The position numbers and the translations under genes were made by a program. DNA of 64,000 nucleotides, taken from Antedon mediterranea (lineage: Eukaryota > Echinodermata > Crinoidea > Comatulida > Antedonidae). The stretch spans positions 11,917,001-11,981,000 of the forward strand of contig NC_092671.1 of NCBI RefSeq assembly GCF_964355755.1, given 5' to 3'. This document shows, piece by piece, positions 46,206 to 61,200 of this stretch. The notes under the pieces are model-generated. The model searched no databases. It was given only the letters and a program-made list of their open reading frames with translations, and was not told the origin of the DNA. Position 1 is the first letter of the stretch. Every line of letters begins with the position of its first letter.

Positions 46206-48250
46206 GATCACATTTTAAAACAAACGAGCATCGATTAAGTTCGTCAACTCAATTTTAAGTAGGGCCTACTAAATTACATTAATTTAAATGAATTAAAATA
46301 CAGTAATTTTTTTTAAACTAAATAATTTAAAAATAAGGAAGGAGAAGAAATAATATGTAAATAAAAAATAGGAGAATAGGATTAATTTGGACATTGTCTC
46401 AACGCCTCTAATATTAATTGGGAAGTTATGAAACTATAGAGGGCAATATAATACTACATCAATCCATAGAGGGCGATATGAAAAACCTTAACAAATTAGC
46501 ATTTAATGCGTGCCGAAGGTGAAAAATCAGTTGGCAACTCATGATTTCACTTATTAAACAAATTGATTATAAATATGTTCTCTTTTCAATATAGGCCTAT
46601 AGATTTATAGTAGAAATTAGTAGGCCTATATACAGTATATCGGGACAATGTCTTGGTTTATCAAAATATCGGGACCCGCTTATCGGGAGAATTGAGGTCT
46701 GCGCAATTCACCAAACTTGCAGACTGAGAACTAGAAGATATTCTCCTTAATTTCAGAATCTATGAAAGAGAGGATATTGTTTATTGATAGCGATAAACAA
46801 TTTTCAAAACTAGTAATCATATACCATATTTCAACGTAAAATAGGCTAGGCCTACAATATTGAAAAGTATCAAATCAAGTTTCATCGAATTCTTCTGACT
46901 ATTTTATACGATTTCAACCGTATACGGATAAACGCCCCTGGACGTTTATTGTTCGGGAAGCATACATTTTTTGCGTGTTGCAATATGGTAACATATACAG
47001 GTATAATCAAATAAATTCTCCTTTAATATGAAAAAATATAACACAACAATTAATATCAAGATAAAATAATACAGTATAACAAATATGCTTGATCAATTGT
47101 ATCATGGGAACAATGTATTTTCTTTGCATGTTCTGTAATGCAATATTGTGTGTATGCATAATTATCATGTTTATTTGAGGAAAAAATAAAGGCCACAGGC
47201 CGTACATTTTGTATTCCAAACGATGTTTTATTGTGGAGTTTACTCAAAGCGAGGCATTTATTCGAATAATTAAAATGTTTACAACTTATTTTTAGTTCAT
47301 GGTTGAAAAAATGGTTATATCGATCCTAAACCTCAATTGAATATGTTCAAATGAGTTCATCAAACGCTTTTCCTTCAAAATTAGATGACGAATCTAGGAC
47401 GACAAAAGTATGACAAATTACGATATTTACTGTTTAAATTTACCTTTATTTATCAAAAACATTAAAGAAAGTAGAAGTATTCCAAAAATAAATCAAGTTA
47501 CAGTAAACCTGGATATGCCTGCTAATAATAATAATAATTAATCAAAATTTGAATTAACTGTAAAACAATCATAACACCGCAAAGTATCGCTAAAATGACC
47601 ATATAGATAATTAAATGCATCATCAAAGACACACGTTAGTTTATTCATGACCAGGCAATAATTGCTGACACAAGTTTGTAAAAATTGTGAAATCACGTTT
47701 CACCAACGATATGTCGTTTAAACTATTTATTCTAGAACAGTTTGTTGAAATAATATAATTGGTTTGTTTTAATTGACTTTCAAACAAGCGCCTTCAAAGT
47801 CGAACGATACGTAAATGAAAACAACATACTGACTAAGGTAATATATACAAGACAGTTCTAAGAAATGATTACGGTAATATAGCCTATATATAATAAAAAA
47901 ATATATTACAGTAAAGAATTAGCATCTACAACCTATAGTAATTGATTCCTCCTCAAATGTTGTTAAAACCGCAGAGGTACATGTACATCTACAATAGTAT
48001 TACAATATATAATACCGGTACAGTACTAAAATTTATTTTTAAATTAAGTATAGTTCATTACTAAACTTAGATAATAGGCTTAAATAGTACAATAAATCAT
48101 ATTATATAACACCTATATAAATTCCTGTCATTTGATTGGACGAATGTGGATCACATGGCGTGCAATAGTACGCACTATTCAACGATCGTTAAATAGTACT
48201 TTTTGAAACATTTTTGTGTACGAAAAAAAAACGTCTAGATGTTATATAAA
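46206..48250. other. Intergenic sequence between the SAFB-like and ZO-like genes
   Basis: No coding sequence was recognised. It includes a few TAGGCCTA words near 46590 and 46620. It probably contains part of the long 3' untranslated region of the ZO-like gene. AATAAA on - occurs at 47227-47232. Confidence 0.45.
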
Positions 48251-48412
48251 ACAAATAATGAATGTTTTGTATTCGTGTAATGGTACAAATAATGGCACTT
48301 GGTGAATGATGAAAGGTTATATCAACTCGGCTTTGCCTCGTTGATATAACCTTTCATCATTCACCTCGTGCCATTATTTGTACCATTGCACTCATAAACA
48401 TTCATTATTTGT
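48251..48412. repeat. 73-76-bp-arm hairpin element
   Basis: The arms 48251-48326 and 48340-48412 are nearly perfect inverted repeats (for example GAATGATGAAAGGTTATATC and its complement) around loop TCGGCTTTGCCTC. It lies 0.9 kb downstream of the ZO-like stop, so it could be transcribed in the 3' untranslated region. No coding content. Confidence 0.85.
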
Positions 48413-49165
48413 ATAATATACAATTCAATGCTATAGTGAAATAATGGCACAGCAATGTTATTTAAAAACACCATTTTAAACTACTGTGTCGTTACAGTGA
48501 TATTGTTGTATAATAAACGTACTATACATGAAAATATACTGAAATATATATTAGTATCACACGAGTATAACATGGGTTCTTAAGCTCAAGGCATATAATA
48601 GAAAAATATTTGTATAAGTACATTTTGTAAAATAATCTCTTTAATACGATACAGAAAATGTGTTTTAAGCGTACATAGGGCCTACAGTCAATTCAAGAGG
48701 TAAAACAGTACAAACAGAAAATCCACTTACCCTAAACTGTAATATTATCACTAAAAGTCGAAATTACATTACCATTTTATCCACATTTTAAATTTAATTA
48801 AAAAATAGTTTGTACAAAATGTGCAGCACTATCGTAAAAGGTGATGGTCTTAAATGAGATACTATATTTGAGATGTAAACAACATCAACATGTTAACATG
48901 TAATTGAAATGGAGAATATTTACATTGGAATTGTCTTGAATGTTTTGTTCACAAGAGAAAAAGAAAAGTTAATAAATTCGGGTTGGATGTATTCTACAAA
49001 AGTTTTCTTCCATATTTACAATTCTTCCTATGTGACTGATGTGCATCAAACAAACCAGTAATTTAAATAAAACAGAAGATTTATGTATCAGATGAAGATA
49101 ATAGTCATAAATGTGGTTTTAAGCATTTTGGGTCTACACTGATAATAACACAAAAATATAACCAA

Positions 49166-49171
49166 TTTATT
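49166..49171 (-). terminator. Possible poly(A) signal of the ZO-like gene
   Basis: The nearest AATAAA on -, about 98 bases past the stop codon at 49269-49271. Further AATAAA words lie farther downstream, so actual use is unknown. Confidence 0.25.
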
Positions 49172-49268
49172 TTAGTTTAGGCTATTGGATTCTTTTGGAT
49201 TTTAGCTGCTGCCTGGTGGCCAGCATAAATAATATGTGAACAATGTTTTAAAGACTTGTTTTAATTGT

Positions 49269-52200
49269 TCAGAAATGGTCCACCATCACAGAAACAGTTT
49301 TGGTACCAACAACCGTTTTCTGTGCTCTTTGCTCATCCTCATCAATCTTCAAGTTTTTCCATTTAGCTGGTTGACCTAAAAGAAAATGTAAATTGAATAA
49401 TCCATTTAAATGATGACGAGGCTGTCAGAATAGTAATACTATTGGTATTGGTGGATGTGTAAGAACTTAAGAAAAAGTCTGAATCTACCAAAGTTTGTTG
49501 AGATAATAAAAGTTCATACCTGCTGGAGTATCACTTGACTTTAGGTTAAATGACCAACCATCCGGTGTCATTGATGTCTGATGAGGTAATCTCAGTTCCA
49601 CTGGTACGTTAAACTTTAAGTTATGAGGTCCGCACATGACCAATGGACTCAACAGTGTTTCACCTGAATAAAATAAATGTAAAGGTAATATTTATGATTT
49701 AGACTGATATTGTCGATGTCCTTAGTCCATATATCAAAAACTAATATGGTAGTGATATGCCCAAATATGGTACTGATTGTGTCCATATTTTCAATAGTGT
49801 AGACAGAGCTTAACTCAATGGTAATAGAACCTACAAAAAATAGCTTAAGTACAGTAAAACAATCGCTCACCTTTATAGCTATCCAGTGGGGGTAGCATAC
49901 TCTGATCTCGGCAAACTTTAAAATAAATCTCCTGTTTTACACCATAAGGTAGAGCTCCTTCTGGAATCACAATACTAACACCGGTCTCTTCCGATGTCAA
50001 TGTACCTCCCCTGTGATCAAAAAATCCTCTAGCGGTAGCTAATACCGTCTGTCCATCCATCTGGTCTGCATGTGTGTCTCTATACAATGAGGAAGATTCT
50101 TGGATTGGAATAAATTATACAGAAAGATATCTATGGTTTATGCAAGTCACTAAAATACTGCATTATTGTAGTTATCGCTAGGTTGGTGGTTAACTTTACT
50201 TGCCAACCAATCTCAGGATGTTTAGTTCAATTCTGGCTTTAAAAAGTATTGTAACTGCATTATTTTGGTTTTGATTCCACAGGTATCTTATATATACCTG
50301 TAATAACATTGTTTGCTGCAGTAAATTAGCTTCTTCGGCAGGGAAATTATCATTATCATCATTATCAATCTACCACTTATGCTTGGTTCCCAATAGGAAA
50401 AGACGTAACCAGTTTGACCAATGACAAGCGGTTGATTATTTGAACTACCTATTGTGTGTCATTTGTCAAATCACTTAAGTCCTTGCGCTGCATTCTAGTG
50501 GGAACCAAGCTTTAATGTTACACTGATACATTAATTCACAGATCTAGTGAATTATGTGGTCAACTAACCAGCAGTACTCTATTTAATCAAATTAACTTTA
50601 CACTTATGTTATATGTAGGAATGTTTTATATTGTATTATATGTAATTCATTATTTACACATGCAAAATTGTTATATTAATTAGGAAACATTAATTGTCTT
50701 AGTTTACCATCTTTACACACATAACAACCTTTTATACATTATAACAATTCATTTGAATGATTATAGAGTAAAATAAGGTTGTTCCAAGATTAATTAAACT
50801 AACATGAACAAATAAAGGTTTAAAAAAAATATTCCAAGGGAGATAAATAAATATGTAATGTATGAAATCAATTGAGTTACAAAATCTGAGGTAGGGTGGG
50901 GAATAGGAAAAGGAGACAGATATTGTGCAATAATATCAATTAAATAATATAAAAGAGTAAATTAAATGGGAAAGAAAAGATACTAAATAAAGTACAATAA
51001 AAACAATTTTATATGTAATAAAAAAAAACACACAGTAGTTTTTGTCTTTTACAATAAAATAAAATTTGAATGAATTTGCAATTATAAAGTAGGCTAGTAT
51101 TTGTACAAATCATGAGTTATTATTGCTGCTAATTTTCTCATCTTTACAAATTTACATTTCTAGACAAGACACATTTTACTTATTCTTACATAACAGCCCA
51201 AGCAAAGAACACAATAATTATACAATGCATACATTTTTTTAAAGTAGCGTTTATATTGTATCACTCACTGATGATTGTATAGTCTTTTTGAGCTACAAAC
51301 ATGGACAGGGCCATACGGTCTATATAATCAGTAGGGTGTAACAAACATCAATGTTTGTCACACTATACTGCTTGATGTATGAAGCAATATTGTATAATTG
51401 AAGAGATTCTAGTGTAAAGATAGACAATAGGCTGAACAATGTCATCTGGTTGATGATGTGACAAGAACAATAGCACTTCTTCTTTGGTAACCAACAAGCT
51501 TCTCAGGAAGTTGATTTTAAAAACATCCATTAATAAATAAGTTTATCTCTTTTACTTTTGGGTTTTCAAAAAGGAAATTTTATGTGAGAATAATGATAGT
51601 TTGTTAAAATGTATGTATGCAAACTCTGGAGAGGCAAAGAAAAAAAAGACAAGCCTCAAATTCTATTATAAATTTTATTGACAATTCCAAAAATCACAAC
51701 CCTTTTACTACTACATCTACTGTACAATCATTCATTTATGAAATTTGTACCCTACTTACAGTTTATAAATCAATAAGAATGCTTAATTTTTTCGTATTAC
51801 GCATCTAAATTTACGATTTCTTAATTAGTAAAACTGCGTATTTGTATACAAGATTAAAATCAATAATCAATAATAAAATCAAATCTTTACTATTCTCTCC
51901 AGAGTGTGCATTTTAGAAATATCATACCTATAAAAAGCATTCATTTGGAATGATATTTCTAATTGTAAATATGTAAAGTGTACTCAAAATGATAAATTGT
52001 CTTTTGCTTTTCATATTATGCCAATAGCTTTATGCACAGCGACTACAGATAACATTTATATTTAACATTAGTAGCAGAGATAGGCACAATTGTGAAAGAT
52101 GAAACATTACTTACGTGAAAAGCCTGATATGTAAGCAATATAGAAAGATAATAAGAGATAATAGTTTTGGTTGTCATTACGAAAAAACACAATGTTGTGT

Positions 52201-55200
52201 ATTTGAGTTTTCTATGCAGCATAATATAATTTGTATCAATTTTGGAAAGATAAGAGGCACACTTTACAACTACTGCACTGACTCGGGTATATCCCACAAT
52301 TAAAAATGAAATCAGTCAGTGGACTTTTAAAAGATGTAACAACAAATATGTCTACAATGCCAATGAAACATTTTGCATACAAAATGTGATAATCATGTAT
52401 TTCATGATGGATAGGATTATACCCAGAGTCAATACTAAATCTGAAGGGAAATAGAGAATAAGCTAATTCAATTTTTTTTTATCAAAATCACTTAATTATT
52501 GTTAATTACTAAGAAAATAATTAATATATACAATAGGTCTTTACTAATACATCATCTTAACATGAAGAAATATGTTGGTCTCCATGGTCTTAATAAACAA
52601 CAAAAACATTTACTTTATCATAATGCTTTAGTTTGTGTCAATTTGCTGAATGCTGAGATAATCAATATAAAAGTAATTAACTATTCCTATGCTTTTGCAA
52701 TAAAATTACTTCAAATCTGAACACTACAATGGAAAAATATCTATTTTTCAATTTCATCACATAATCAATTTCAAATGAGTAAAACAGTTTACCCATGCAT
52801 TTAATTTTCATCAAAAATATACATTACTCTAAGAAAAAATTCTGACTTTCATTTACCAGTTTTTTTTAAATATAAAATCACGTTATTTCATTTAGGAATT
52901 GGCACTTACTTACTTATTTCTTTTTTAATTTAAAGAATTTTTTCTCTACTGGTCAACTTAAAGCACCTAATCAAATACAAGAGGTCCGAGTTTTTTTATT
53001 GTTACTGTACAGTCACTCATTTTCAAAACATCCTAAATATCAACTCATAAATAAAACGGACTATACAGAAGAAAAAGTGTTATGTGTGCATATTTGATAT
53101 CGAATAAAAAAAGTGACTAATTTTGTGACTATAAATTTACTATGCGCCAAATATTACTTATATAATTAGGAACTTTGAAATATTTCCAAATAGAAAAATA
53201 TATTTATTAATAATATAGTAAAGTTAAGCTAGATAATCTCATTGTTATCAGTAAAAGAATATTTCATTAAAATAAGTTTAGTATATACACTAATTGTATC
53301 ATTTAATATGGTGAGGTCAGTGCAGAGAACAATTTTGTCAAATTTGATTGCTCTACAAATGGTAATCTTATGAATCCATGTCCACTAGGAGATAATGATA
53401 CTACTATATTATGGTGCATAGATAGTTTTATCATTAGAAAGTGCAGTGTAGAAAGAATATTCTATGATGCTCAAAAATGATTAACTGAATGAATATTGCT
53501 ATTCAACCAATGGAATCTATCACCAATGTCACATGATGATGATAATTATGAGAAACCACTTTGATGGAACTATTCACCAAATGAATGGATATGCGATATT
53601 ATTAACTGCATAATGTTTAGGACCAAATAAATATATGTGCTGTAAAAAGAATATAGCAAGGTATAGATTCATAGTTAAAAATATGAATGAAAAGAAAAAC
53701 AGAAATGGTGGAATAAAACTGGGATAAATTTAACAAAAATGGAAATGGGAACTAAAAAAAATGATAGGAATCCCACCCAAGATAAAAACATTACACACAC
53801 ACAAGGATAAAGCAGGGGAAATATGATGTGCCAATTACCCATTTTCAGCCTTATCCAAGTTGTCCTGGGAACCTTTTCCTTGAGGAGCTCTAGTTGTAAG
53901 AAGAAAGAGAATATATATTGAGTATTTATTGGTCATTTTGTTATACAATGACCATTATTAAATCAATCTATCATATACAGTGGAAAAGAAAAATATTACG
54001 CAGAGATTGAGGCATTATGTTTAAAACATAGTTAGGTAAGTTGTAAAATTGGTTAATAAAAGTAGAATATCAATTTCGATGGTCAATGAATTTGGTCAAT
54101 TTTTAAATATATCTAAGATACAATTTTTGTATGCTTTTAATACAAGACTATACAAAAATTGGTCCCTAAATAGAGGTTGCATGATGTAAAATTTCTACTG
54201 TATACCCATATATGGGCAATTGTGTTCATATAATGAGAATATAGATATTTAAAATGCTTAGAGAATAGAGAAAGTATTTTTTAATAGTAATACTATACTT
54301 TGCTTTGTAAGTACATTAGCAACATAGAAGGCAAAGAATCTTCCATTGTGTTATTATTATGTTTCACAACCAACCAACATTGTTTACAGCTTCAATACAG
54401 TTTAACCAAGAGGAAAATGAGAAATATTTACAAGTACTGTACCTGGTCAAATCATTTCCTAAATTAATATCATTTTTTTTTTCCTTAAAAATGTTACAGT
54501 CATTATTTCCAGTGTGTGTATATAGGTACAGGTAATAATTTTTAAAGTTAATATCAAGATGTTGTTAGTAGTAATATACATGTTGTTGTAAGTAATTTAA
54601 CATAAAATATAGAAAACGTTTAAAAATATTTAGTGAAAATGTTGTTTTGCAATTTCTTACTTTACAGATTTGAACGTATGTTCCGTTCTTAAGTCATTTG
54701 AGCGAGTACCCCATGCAGCCGGCGTGTACAAGCTACTCTTTAAATAACTGCTACCGGGAGACTGATCTCTTCCACGTGTTTGTTCACGGTACTCCTTGTA
54801 CGACTGTTTCTCGTAAGGTGCTTTTGTGTTCAAAACACGATTGAATCCTTCAAATCCTTCATTTTTAGGAGCACGGCCACGGTTAGACGAATCATGGCGA
54901 AATGGTCCTACAAGAAATAAACATTGTGATGTTATGATCATTTATTATGTTTATTATGTGTTTAAAACTTTTTAAATGTTAAACTTTCAATATCAAAGCC
55001 TAATTCAATCCTATAAATTAATTATGTTGAGTTCAATAAATTAATTTTCATGCAGCATTTGGTAAAAGGCAAAAACATATAAATAATTTTCAAATTCAAA
55101 TATCTAAATAATTTAATCATATGGTCAGTTTGAAAATAATAGTATAACAACTATTTTTCTAACATTTAAAAACAAATAATTTTTTACTTATTTAGCATTA

Positions 55201-58200
55201 ATAAATAAATTACAAAATTGAATTACTGCACATGCATTTTAGGAGTAAACAAAATATTGCAAACAAATTTTTAAATAAACACTACATAATTGGTAAACTG
55301 TTAACATAGTTTAAAAGCAAGAATGTAAAGATTAACAGCAAAGACAGAAAAAAAAAAAGTATTTCATGATTACTTACCATCTGTAGCAAAAAATAAAGAA
55401 ACCCACAAAATCAAATTAACAATTTTAAAAAGAAATTTCAGAACAGTGAAGTATTAAGGGGTATTGGAATGCTATAAACATCTTAGGCTAATAGTTCATG
55501 AATTCAACCCAAACAGCCAAAGAAAAAACATGAAAGCCTGTTCTGATGATATCTGACAATTTTGTAGGAAAATCTTTCCTAAATTTGTATACAATAAATT
55601 GGAATAAACAGGAAAAAATGGACTAACCTTCTTGAAGTCTATGATAAGAATTAATACGATGATCATTTTCCCGGTTGAATGTGATGCCAGGGTTCACCGG
55701 TTCCATTTTTGGGTCATAGTACGGACTTGCTGGGTCAGGTTTGCTGCTGCCATACTTGTTATTATTATCGCTGTTATACGATGAACCATTCACTCCATTG
55801 TATCTAGGTTCATCAGCATCAAATGTTGTCTCTGCTGGCGTTGCAGTCACATACGAATCAAGGTCTGTTTCTTTGGCAGGTTGCCAGTATGATGATCTTT
55901 CCTCGGTCGCATTTGTTGGTTGGATGTAGTCATCTTCAACACCAAAGGTTGTCTCCATGGCATGTTGGGGTTGACTGAAATTGGTGTGAACCGCTTGAGA
56001 TTTTGATGGGTGCACAACAGCCTCTACCTTGACCAACTCTGGCATATCTCTTGAATCATTAACCTTAGTTGGTCGTGGCTTTACCTCTGGCTTTGAGTAG
56101 TCCATTAAGGTACTGCTGGTGAACTGTGTTGGGTCATACCTTGGTTTTGGTGCAGGTTTTGGTGGAAGGCTGTAACTTGTGGTAACCGGTGATTCTACAG
56201 GAGGTTCAGGAAGGTCAACATTTACTTCAAAAGTTCTTGCATTTGATGACGGAGATGAGTATGACTGATGCATATAATTTTGTGTAATTGGTGAAGGCTC
56301 CATGATGACTGGTTCATCAAAGGATGGTGCTAACTTTGTCATTTTGATTTCTGCATCTTTTCGTCTTTCCTCCTGTTGTCTCTCAATTTCTCTGATGAGT
56401 TCTCTTTCCCGCTCTCGTTCTTTTTCCAACTGTTCACGTTTCTTTTTATTTTGAAGGTCTCTTTCTTGGCGTTCTCGCTCTCGACGTTCGATTTCCTCTC
56501 TCTCCCATCGCTCTTGTTCTTCCTCACGTTCTCTTTCTTCCCTGTCGCGTTCCTCTTTTCTCCTTCTGGATTCTGGTCGTCTTCTGTTTGGTGACGGTTT
56601 GTTTTGGGGTACATATCCTGTACTGCCATCACTCATATCACCACCATACTCTTCATCAGTGTCTGGATTATATGACTTGGGTTTTTTGGATCTTTGTTCT
56701 CTTGGAGAATGATAATCCTGAAAAAAAAATATTGTTGATATAGAAACAGTATGTTTAAACTCTCAATTTAAATGTTAATCGAGAAATATTGTTTATCTAA
56801 AATGAAATACCACTAACATCTGATTTATAATATGAGAAATTGATACCATGACATCTCACAAGATCTGAAAGACGGTGGAAATTAATGGATCAGAATTACT
56901 GTACATACACGGTAACTTACGTCTGTAAACGAGTTAGGCAGAGTGTAATCATTCGACGGTCTGTAACTGTCTCGTGCAAACTTGGGTGAGGGTTTTTCTG
57001 CCTCATAGTCAGAATCGACGTACGTTGACTCTGCCCCGCTAAATGCAGATTCAGCATCGCTCTCGTAATCACTGGGTAATGTGAGCTCTCCAACAACTGG
57101 TAGTTCTGGTTCTTGATCCTCTTTAGGCGTCTAAAAAAAAAACCAATATACAAAATTAATTTTTGCCCATTAACCATCATAAGTTTGTAAATTACAAACA
57201 GAATAAAGCATTCATTTAAAGTATGTACTTTAAATGTATGTATAAAATATTGATATTGATTTCTTTATTGCTTCTTTTTCAAAATATGCTACCTATAAAA
57301 ACATATTTTTGAATCGGTCATTATGATCATTATTAATAATGCCTTTTAATATTATATATAAAATATATATAAGAAATGTTTCAAAAATAAAATAATTACG
57401 GCATCAAAATATAAAGTAATAAATAAAATTGTACATACACTGACATCAGAAACCCAGATTGGTTTATTCTGTTCCTTCTGGATTGCATCCCGTGTAAGTG
57501 AAAACCATGGCACATCAGGACCAAGACGAACAGTTGCTAAAAGTTAAAACAAATTGGGTTTAGTACTGGACTTTAAGAATCCTCTATTTTAGCTAAGATT
57601 CTAAAGTAAAATTTACAGAACTTACCACTGAAAATATGCACAAACACCTTATTGAGGTTCTTCGCAGTTTGTGTCAATTTACGTGACCCACGGTTCTGTT
57701 CTGGTTCGAGATGTTTGCTACGTAACTGTTTGACTGTAGTGCGGTTATCAGGTCTTAGGAAAACTACAATCGGATAGAACTGGGCGAAATTGAGCCGTTC
57801 TACAGCATTTGGAGTGATGTCAAGAATACAGTGCTTGCCCTGGATAATGAAACCCAAAGTTATTAACATTTTTGATCAACATGTTCACTATATATCGGCT
57901 TTGGTAAAAGGCGGCAATCTTATAAAGTATTCTAAAATTCCCCACGTAACACCAACAGAACCCAGTGGACAATTTTCTCATTAACTAATTTCTTTCAATT
58001 ATTTTGAATTTGAACATATTGTTTACTATACTGTGGTAGTAACCTTTTGTAATGGCATTAATACTAAAACCACACACAGGTAGGCTTTAATTTAGATCAT
58101 CAACAATTACCTAAGAGAGTTCAATTGAGTTTAAGAAGGCAAGGATTAAACACACTATTGCCTGTGGCATACCTTGTATCATTATAAATCTTATTCATAG

Positions 58201-61200
58201 TAATTTGTGGCACTTGTGGTTTTTAATTCCTGTATACATTGTAGCTTACACTATTGTGAATTGTGGCCACTATTGTCAAGTTCCATTGTTTAACCAAAAA
58301 CAGTAGACCAAATTGATTGTATCTTATTTTAAAGATAAATAAACTACTTACCTTGCCCATAATTTCTCTGATAGCATGCACTTTAATAGTTCCCTGAGCT
58401 TCGCTTTCCTCTCCTTGATTATCTACAGAATATTTAAAAGAAATAATATAATTCATTTCTATACAATATACAAATTTGTATACACAACAAGGATTCTAAA
58501 ACATGCCAGTTTTAGAATCCTTTCTCTTGGGCCTATCATTATTTCACCAAATTTTAAAGCATAATAAAAATAATTCTGGTTAAAACTAATTTGCTAAAAT
58601 GGAAACCAAAATTTTTAAGCTAGTCTAGGTATATTTTCACTGTAAATGTAAAACGTTTTCCCTTTAAAGCATACAATAGCATTTGCAAACTATTGCACAC
58701 ATAACTTTCTGGGACACGCCCTGTAAATGCTTACAGTAAAAAACACACATTCCAGAAAATTCTCTATGAACACATAAAAGCACACATTACATAACAGGCT
58801 CTGTGAACACTCAATTATTTAACTATACCTTTTTGTATTTATCAGTGAAATCCCAACAATAACATCGCCTATTAATATTATGAATGTGATAAGCAAATAC
58901 TAAAGAAAAACATTCCCAAACACACTTAATGTAATAATCTGGTGGATAATGTAAAAAAATACTCAACATGATCATAAAAATAAACTAAAAATGAAATATG
59001 AGTATGTTGATATAATAATATAAACTTAAACCCAAATAAATTCTGCAATTAATAAACAAAATTAAAACATATATAATATTATAGTAACATTCAGATGATG
59101 TGAAACACACATGCATCGATTAACATGATCACAGCGTTAGAGTGACGTTCACATCAATTTTGTTTTAAAAGTTTAAAACAATGAATTAGTTAATTTTAAT
59201 TTTTTTTGCTACATAAATGAATTGGTCAAATTTGATTGACAAATCATTTAGTATAACGAAAAGAGAGAGAAACTCTGAACCGCACCTAATAAATTGGGCG
59301 TTTACAGAAAAAATCTGTGTGTGAACAAAGTTTGTTTAAGCCATAAATCAAACTTGGGACGTTGTGCTTGATATGCAAGCCTACAATTAAACCAAATCAG
59401 ATTTTAAAGATGTATTGTCCCTTTGACAAATTAAAAAAAAAAATTAAAAAAAAAGATTTCGAAAAAAAGTGGGTCATTTTAAAGTATCATAATAGAAAAA
59501 ATTATTCCAAAAAAAAATCATTTAACTGAAATACAGACGTTTTTTTGTTCAAAAAATAACTTTGACTTCCAGTCAAAGTTTTCGATCAAAACATGTCCCA
59601 TAATGGAACGCGCTTGTTTGGCTATTCTGTATGCATACTCATAAAACTTCCTCGCGATCTGTGTGAAAACACATATGCATAATGCATACTCGTGGTTTGA
59701 AATCTTTGTTTACTTTAGCTCGTGACGATTTTTCAGACGAAATGTAATCAAACTATTTTTACCTGTTAATTACGTAAACTTGTTGTTTTTGGCTCGAATT
59801 TTGGACTTAACGTGAACAACTTTAATATTACTTTGATATAGCCAATTTAAATTTAGAATATTTTGACCTTCATTTTTGTGTGTTCCAAGGGACAATACAT
59901 CTTTAACATAACATGTGGTCTTATGCCTGCATTTAAAGCAGAAGAGAGTTTTACAAAAATGTCCAGCTTTAAAAAATGTTTTCGTCTTTACACAAAAATG
60001 ATTAAATACACAATTAGTAATATTACATGCACTAGTTATGCAGGGATATATACAAAAGAAAAAATACATTGTGTGAAAATGTAGGGCTAACCATAAAGAG
60101 TAATATATAATATATATATACAAATCAATATAAAAATATAAAAAAAGTTAATGTAATGATTTTCAAATAATACATATTTTAGTCTAATTAACTGTGGTTA
60201 CCATATACACAGTGGTTTGATGTATAGGGAGTAAAACCAATGCAGATGGGGCTAGCAAGCTATAACATGAAGCTGGTTTTCATAACAAACTATCATTAAA
60301 ATATTATTAAGGTACCTTTCTTAGCTGGAGGGTGAATAACTTTCCAAGAAGGCAAATAAAAAAGAAATGTAATCAATTTTGACTATAAACATAAATTGCT
60401 TGGCATATAATGATGATATATAGAACATATTTAATATTACAAACAAAAACATTTCATTTCCAGATGTGGAATGAATTCAAATTCAATTCAAATTACAGTA
60501 TTTTATAACTATTGCTGTTACAGAGATATAACAAACAGTTTTTGTTACAGAAAATAATAAAAAGTGGAATACCATGAAGGGCTTCCCAGAAGGTAGTAGA
60601 TAAAAATCAGGACTAATAAAGGGAAACATATGAATGTAGTGCTCTATAGAATACTACATGTAGATAATATAATGGGCATTTATAGGATATAAAACAAGAT
60701 TTAATACTTACATGGAGATTCAAACTTCTCATCAAATTCAGCAAGCAGTTTCTCACGAGCAATATCAGCAAGAGGTCCGAACAATACGACAGGACGAACA
60801 AATTCGGCTACAAAGAATGAATGTAGTATAGAAGTAGTACATTGAAAATCATTAGATACAAATTTATTGTTGAGCAGCAATTCAATTGGTTTAGTTTATT
60901 TTGTATTGAAAGATATTTAAAAAAAAACATTTATTACAGAATTTTAATGAAAAATGTCTTATGTCATTTAAAAAAACTTGTACCAGATTAGGATTATAAC
61001 CAAAATAGGAATACAGGTATGTCTGCATTATGTGCAATCTGGCTTTATGTTTGTACAAGTAATGAATAAAAATACTTACGATCTTTAAGAACAACTCTTT
61101 CATATGGTGGGAATTTAGGTGGTGTTCCGCCTAGGAAAGAAATAGCATTGAATCTTTAAGTGACAAAAAGGGTATTGAAAAATAAAAGAGAATAAAGATT

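Noticed and set aside
45986-46207. + strand open frame across the SAFB-like first exon
   Set aside because: It is antisense to the SAP-domain exon and has no family resemblance.
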